Shown here piece by piece: positions 59,859 to 64,000 of a stretch of 64,000 nt of DNA. Numbering within the stretch: the stretch's first letter is position 1; each line of letters starts with the position of its first letter. Position numbers and translations under genes: made by a program. Location: the NCBI GenBank assembly GCA_932294295.1, contig OW028584.1, positions 25,653,638-25,717,637 of the forward strand, in the 5' to 3' direction. Under the pieces are notes generated by a model. It worked only from the letters and a program-made list of their open reading frames with translations, did no database searches and was not told the DNA's origin. The stretch is from Alitta virens (Eukaryota > Annelida > Polychaeta > Phyllodocida > Nereididae).

Positions 59859-60040
59859 TAATGGACTATTTACCAATAGAGGGAGCTCTCAATAACTGCG
59901 CCCAAACAATTTTTGATGACGTAATCAAACAATGGGGTCATTGAGTGCAGTTAATGTTGACATATTAAGATGACGTCATTAAACAATGATTTGGGCGCAG
60001 TTACTGATAGCTCCCTCTATTGGTAAATAGTAGCCCATTA
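59859..60040. mobile_element. Palindromic MITE (family C)
   Basis: 182 bp with long inverted arms: TAATGG, ACTATTTACCAATAGAGGGA and AACTGCGCCCAAA on the left, with complements on the right (TTTGGGCGCAGTTACTG, CCCTCTATTGGTAAATAG). The outermost TA may be the target duplication. A second, weaker inner inverted pair surrounds GATGACGT. Confidence 0.85.
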
Positions 60041-60659
60041 TTGGCAGGATACATGCATCAAAGAGTGATAGAAATAGAAAAAATGACAAACAACATATAT
60101 ACAGAAAGCATGTAAAATAATAATATGTAGCTGTTAATGACAGGAGTGAGCGAAGCTATATTATATGTATATTTATGTCAACTTAAAGTTACTGTGTCTC
60201 CAGATTTAGCACATTCAAGTATTTATATATATGCAAAATTAATGCTGCTTTCTTGTCTTATGATATTTTTTACCATTACACATGGCCACTTTTGCACAAC
60301 AATTTAGTCTTAATTTACAATAAATAATTTAAGTATTAGTTTTTCATGCCATAATACTCAGTGTGTTTCCAATGTTTTAGTCTGGATTTTCAATGTAAGA
60401 TTTATTTTTAGTAATAATGTCTGATAAAATCATTAGTTAACACACAAATTTAGTATGCCCTGAATATTTCTGGCGGGGAATTTTGCATCCAACAGAAATA
60501 TTGGCCCATTAGTTATTTTCAACTATTTGATGAGTTTTAGCAAATTGCAAATTTGACAGACTGTGCAGCTTTAAATCTCAACTATTAACTCGACTTCATG
60601 TAGGTTTTTAAATTTTCAAAATCGGACAATAGATAATAATTTTAGAGGCAAAAGAAGTC

Positions 60660-61095
60660 AGATAATTGTAATGCGTTTCTCAGCCGCTAGGGGCGCTGCG
60701 ATAGCTTACAACTGCCCCCTGGTGTGATAAACGTCATCGCGAAAATGTCGTTGGCGCGAGCGTGATCGATTCAAGATGATTTGTTATTCATATCTGGTGG
60801 GTTCCCCTTCTAAATAAACCCTATTTCTAGTCACTGTTAGAATTGTTACAGTTAGAGAAACAAGTTTTCTCCAAGTTTCAAGCTGGATGTGTATTCGTTA
60901 CGAAATTATGGACATCGCAACTTTTGAACCGACGACGTTGTTATGACATGATGACGTAGTCTCGTTCTGGACCATTGGTCAAAAAGCGATATTAAGTTGA
61001 TCTTCTATAGGATTACATGTATTTTAGAAATTTTGGGACACTTTGGGACACTTCCGGTTCAGCTTGATCACTGTGTAGCCTCATTTTGAAACCTC
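60660..61095 (-). promoter_or_regulatory. CpG-containing region, possible promoter of the TspO-like gene
   Basis: CpG dinucleotides cluster here (GCGATGACG, GGCGCGAGCG, CGACGACG) in otherwise CpG-poor DNA. On the minus strand a donor GGCAGTT/GTAAGC (exon end 60710) could splice to the acceptor at 59218. ACACCAGGGGGCAGT (60725-60711, minus) matches the vertebrate CTCF core in 13 of 14 positions; whether this organism uses it is unknown. Confidence 0.3.
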
Positions 61096-61517
61096 TCTCT
61101 ACGGGAAGTGAGCTTTGCTCATATTACATTTAACTATTTGAGTTGCAAAAAAGCCCCAGAGGATGAATTAAGGAAATATCATAGAAATAATAATAATAAT
61201 AATAAATTTAATTTGTATCAATGGTGTCAGGAGAATGAATCTTGCTGGAACATTGCTTGAAAATCATATGGAAATATTGTAGAATGATACTGATACGATA
61301 TAATCAAAATATGTAATTCTATGGAGTAATAAATGCTGTGAGAAAGTACTCCTGCTTGAGCCAAAAATAAAATATAAAGTTTTTCGAAATACTTGATATT
61401 TTTGGATTTCATTGATTAATGTTTGAAGTGAATGTAATGAATATTATTAGCCTAACATTCTGGTAAAAATAAAAAAATTAAATAAAAATAAAGAAGATAA
61501 CATTGCATTACATTCAG
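61096..61517. other. AT-rich spacer
   Basis: ATA repeats near 61190-61205; no gene seen. Confidence 0.5.
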
Positions 61518-62025
61518 CAGCCGAATATCTATGACAGCTTATTATCATTAGCCATAGAGGATATATTATTGGAATTTGTGGAAATGGATATTGCCAATAT
61601 TGGGACTTACAACTCGCTGGCTGAAAGGAAATATTTTGACTGAATCAGTAAGTACTGTGGGTATGGAAAATTTGGTCCTCTACAGAGTCATATGACTTTT
61701 ATTTTGTCAGATTTTTTTTTTTTTTACAGCTTTGTCTAGTCACAGTTTTCTCTAACTGTGTTTAAAGGTCAAAATGAATTTATCAAGCTGGTATGTCAAC
61801 TTGCCGTTTGTAACCCATTATAAAATGCTGGTAAAAAATATCTTTATTCATATGCTAAACAACAAGGGGGGCCTTAAGGCTCATAAGAATGAATGGCAAG
61901 AAAGGTTATGTGACATAAATGTTACTGTTCGCACTCTAAAAGGGCTGATTAGTGTTAGAGATAGTCTCATGGAATGTGAGGTGCTAAGCCACCAGGAGGT
62001 TGTTGATTTTATTCTAGATATTTGA
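61518..62025 (+). CDS. Candidate exons, one half-CARD-like
   Basis: 61518-61648 is bounded by ACATTCAG and AATCA/GTAAGTAC and is open until a TGA just before the donor (IYDSLLSLAIEDILLEFVEM). After a T-rich acceptor-like tract (to 61730), ATG 61774 starts an 83-codon frame whose end, NEWQERLCDINVTVRTLKGL then VRDSLMECEVLSHQEVVDFI, follows the pattern of CARD helices 1-3 as seen in the gene at 12760. It then runs into a stop without a donor, beside ATA repeats and the inverted-repeat element at 62088. It may be a truncated CARD exon or a fortuitous frame. Confidence 0.3.
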
Positions 62026-62087
62026 TTAATAATAATAATAATAATATATTTTTATAGCGCTAAAATCTAAAAGTAAAAATAGCTCTA

Positions 62088-62842
62088 AGCTTGGTTACCA
62101 GAAATTCGGGAAAGACAAAATTCTAGTCTTGTGACTTCGTCTTGTGACTTCGTCTTGTGACTTCGCTTTACATTTGATAATAAATAAAGATGTAGTTAAA
62201 ATATAAATATAAATAGAGTGTACAGGTATTTAAAATATATTTAAAATGATTATATTAATTTATTTTTATCCTCTGTTATTTTTTATATTCCTGAACCCTC
62301 TTGTAATTTATTTTTCTTTGTGTATATGTACAGCATAAAATTGCTGTGAATAAAGATTATTTATATTCGTAAAGGATGGTATTATCGACAGGGCCGGTAT
62401 TATCGACGCTGACATTAGAATGTTAACAATTTTGTTAACAAACTAATTTAAGTGTCGATAATACCCGCCCTGTCGATAAACCATCCTTGACGTTTTAATG
62501 TAAAAAATTATAATACAATGATAAACCTGTTATATTTTACCTATTTTATTATATTATATATTATTTTATATTTTATTATATCATATTATATCACATTATA
62601 TTATATTAAGAACCATATACTTTCGATAATTTGACTTCATGCAGTTGAAAGATCGTGTTATTGTGTTGAGGCGATATAATATGTATTAATGTTGTAAACG
62701 GGTGAGAGAATTTAGACCCACAATTACATACAACATTAAATTATATAAAGGTTTTACTCACATGTTTGTATGACCACAGCCAGTATATCACAAGGCGAAG
62801 TTAGAATTTTGTCTTTCCCGAATTTCTGGTAACCAAGCTGAA
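62088..62842. mobile_element. ~750-bp inverted-repeat element
   Basis: The ends share AGCTTGGTTACCAGAAATTC, then GGGAAAGACAAAATTCTA, in inverted orientation (about 38 bp). On the left the 12-bp unit CTTGTGACTTCG is repeated three times; the right end has a related unit. The interior is AT-rich and non-coding and carries the fold-back at 62368-62492. Confidence 0.8.
62368..62492. mobile_element. Nested fold-back element (family D)
   Basis: The arms AAGGATGGTATTATCGACAG with GGTATTATCGAC, and their complements, lie around a small inner palindrome GTTAAC..GTTAAC. It sits inside the element at 62088-62842, so it is probably a later insertion. Confidence 0.8.
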
Positions 62843-63017
62843 GGTCAGGCTCCACATGTCACCCTCCTAGACCCCAGAAAGTCAAAAGGTTCCGCTTGGG
62901 CGATTTTATGCTCCTCCTTGGTCGAAGTTCACCTGTGAGGAAGGATTTAAGGGAATGTGGAAAGTTATAATTATCCAATATGCATAATTGACATTCATTA
63001 CAGAGAAAGAGAAACCA

Positions 63018-63400
63018 CAGGTAGATAGATAGATAGATAGATAAATAGACAGATGGATAGGGATATAGATCGATAGCTAGATAGTTAGGGCTATAGATCG
63101 ATAGAAAGATAGACAGACAGACAGACAGATAGATAGGTAGATAGATATATAGAGAGATAGATAGATACACAGGCATTTTTCAGAAATGAAAATATAAATT
63201 TGGGACATTTTGTGTATTTTCCAGAACAGATAGATAGACAGATAGACAGATAGATAGATAGGTAGATAGATAGATAGATAGATCGATAGAAAGATAGACA
63301 GATAGATAGATAGATAGGTAGATAGATAGATAGCTAGATAGATCGATAGAAAGACACAAAGATAGACAGATAAATAGATAGATAGATAGAAAGCTAGATG
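63018..63400 (+). repeat. GATA-type microsatellite
   Basis: Long arrays of GATA with GACA and GATC variants, in two blocks (63018-63170 and 63230-63400) separated by unique sequence. Confidence 0.95.
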
Positions 63401-64000
63401 CTCATGATGGAATTATCAGATTACATTTAGTCCCATAATTCCCAGCAAGTATTGATTGGACTCAGATTTTCCATACACGTTGTACAACATTATTTTCATC
63501 ACGGTGAATATATTGCCCGAAATGATAACAGTTCACTACAGTAGCTGATTCATTTATTGGTGCACATAAGCCAATTAGCAAATTTTGTAGAGACTCTATG
63601 TTATAACTATATAGCTATGTGAGTTTTACGAAAGTCTGGCTCATAACAATCATCGTGCATGTTGCATAATTGAATGTGTGGAAGAAAAGAAAAAAAAACA
63701 TATACTTTTAGACTACACTTTTGAGCAATTGTGTACAATAATTAGTAATTCCACCAAAATTATACTAACCTGCAGAAAATTACCCTCATACGCATGTGAT
63801 CACCCTCTTTGTGCCGTGGTTTCAGTGAACTGGCATGTAGCTCAGCACACGTGACTCGACCAAAATCTGCATTTGGAATGTTCTATAAATAGAACTGTCA
63901 AGCAATGGTCGAAGTAATAGTTGGCCTACTATTTCATGACCTTATAGAACCTCGTTTTTGAGACCGTTTTGAAAAAATAAATTAAAATACACACATGTAT
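63401..64000. other. Right edge, no gene seen
   Basis: AT-rich sequence without a supported exon; a gene beginning beyond the window cannot be excluded. Confidence 0.4.

Noticed and set aside
60676..60696. First CTCF-like match (CCGCTAGGGGCGCTGC)
   Set aside because: One base short in the G run compared with the consensus, unlike the neighbouring site at 60711-60725.
62859..63176. Minus-strand 105-codon frame rich in YLSIYLS
   Set aside because: Translation of the GATA microsatellite.

Overview
The window is AT-rich eukaryotic DNA from an animal. The genes are spliced, the introns are large and repeat-filled, and two coding regions belong to animal families: a C-type lectin domain and a CARD. 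Non-LTR retrotransposons, a tRNA-derived SINE, PIF/Harbinger pieces and many palindromic MITEs fill most of the rest. The mix (CARD, secreted lectin, TspO-like membrane protein, GT31 glycosyltransferase, LINE ORF1 with an SGNH esterase) would fit an invertebrate deuterostome such as a hemichordate or cephalochordate, but the sequence alone does not settle the species.

Five genes are supported to different degrees. (1) 878-2732, minus: a three-exon gene for a small C-type lectin of 170 residues, with all introns in phase 1. (2) 12760-20297, plus: a gene whose two main exons together encode one complete CARD; with a tentative tiny third exon it would be a 100-residue CARD-only protein. (3) 26321-30405, minus: a gene of unknown function with clean splice sites and a satellite array in one intron; the model is tentative. 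(4) 51414-53528, minus: a 704-residue GT31 glycosyltransferase with an unusually long stem, preceded by a non-coding exon at about 54494. (5) 57678-59208, minus: a two-coding-exon, eight-helix membrane protein related to TspO/MBR. Weaker candidates are a CpG-containing first exon at 8867 and a half-CARD-like reading frame at 61774.

Layout: 1-2.8 kb lectin gene with a SINE nested inside a MITE; 2.8-8.5 kb repeats and decayed LINE pieces; 8.5-12.7 kb mostly empty; 12.7-20.4 kb CARD gene, its intron holding minisatellites and two LINE remnants; 20.4-26 kb repeats and nested fold-back elements; 26-34 kb unknown gene, satellite and LINE end; 34-40.1 kb low-complexity tracts, a LINE end and a 1.95 kb inverted-repeat transposon; 40.5-44.3 kb a LINE with an intact SGNH ORF1 and broken reverse transcriptase; 46-49 kb hAT-like MITE and Harbinger pseudogenes; 49-51.1 kb LINE ends and tandem repeats; 51.4-54.5 kb GT31 gene; 57.6-61 kb TspO-like gene and its possible promoter; 61.5-64 kb candidate exon, inverted-repeat element and GATA repeats.

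The genes do not form a pathway. What links the window is repeat history: several families occur twice or more here (the 81-bp MITE, the SGNH LINE, LINEs with TTATC tails, a 150-bp repeat at 8.4 and 39.3 kb), and nesting gives their relative ages. I found no CRISPR array, rRNA or functional tRNA gene, and no clearly new enzymatic system. The most interesting items are the CARD gene, the intact SGNH/coiled-coil ORF, the GT31 stem and the 38-40 kb transposon.
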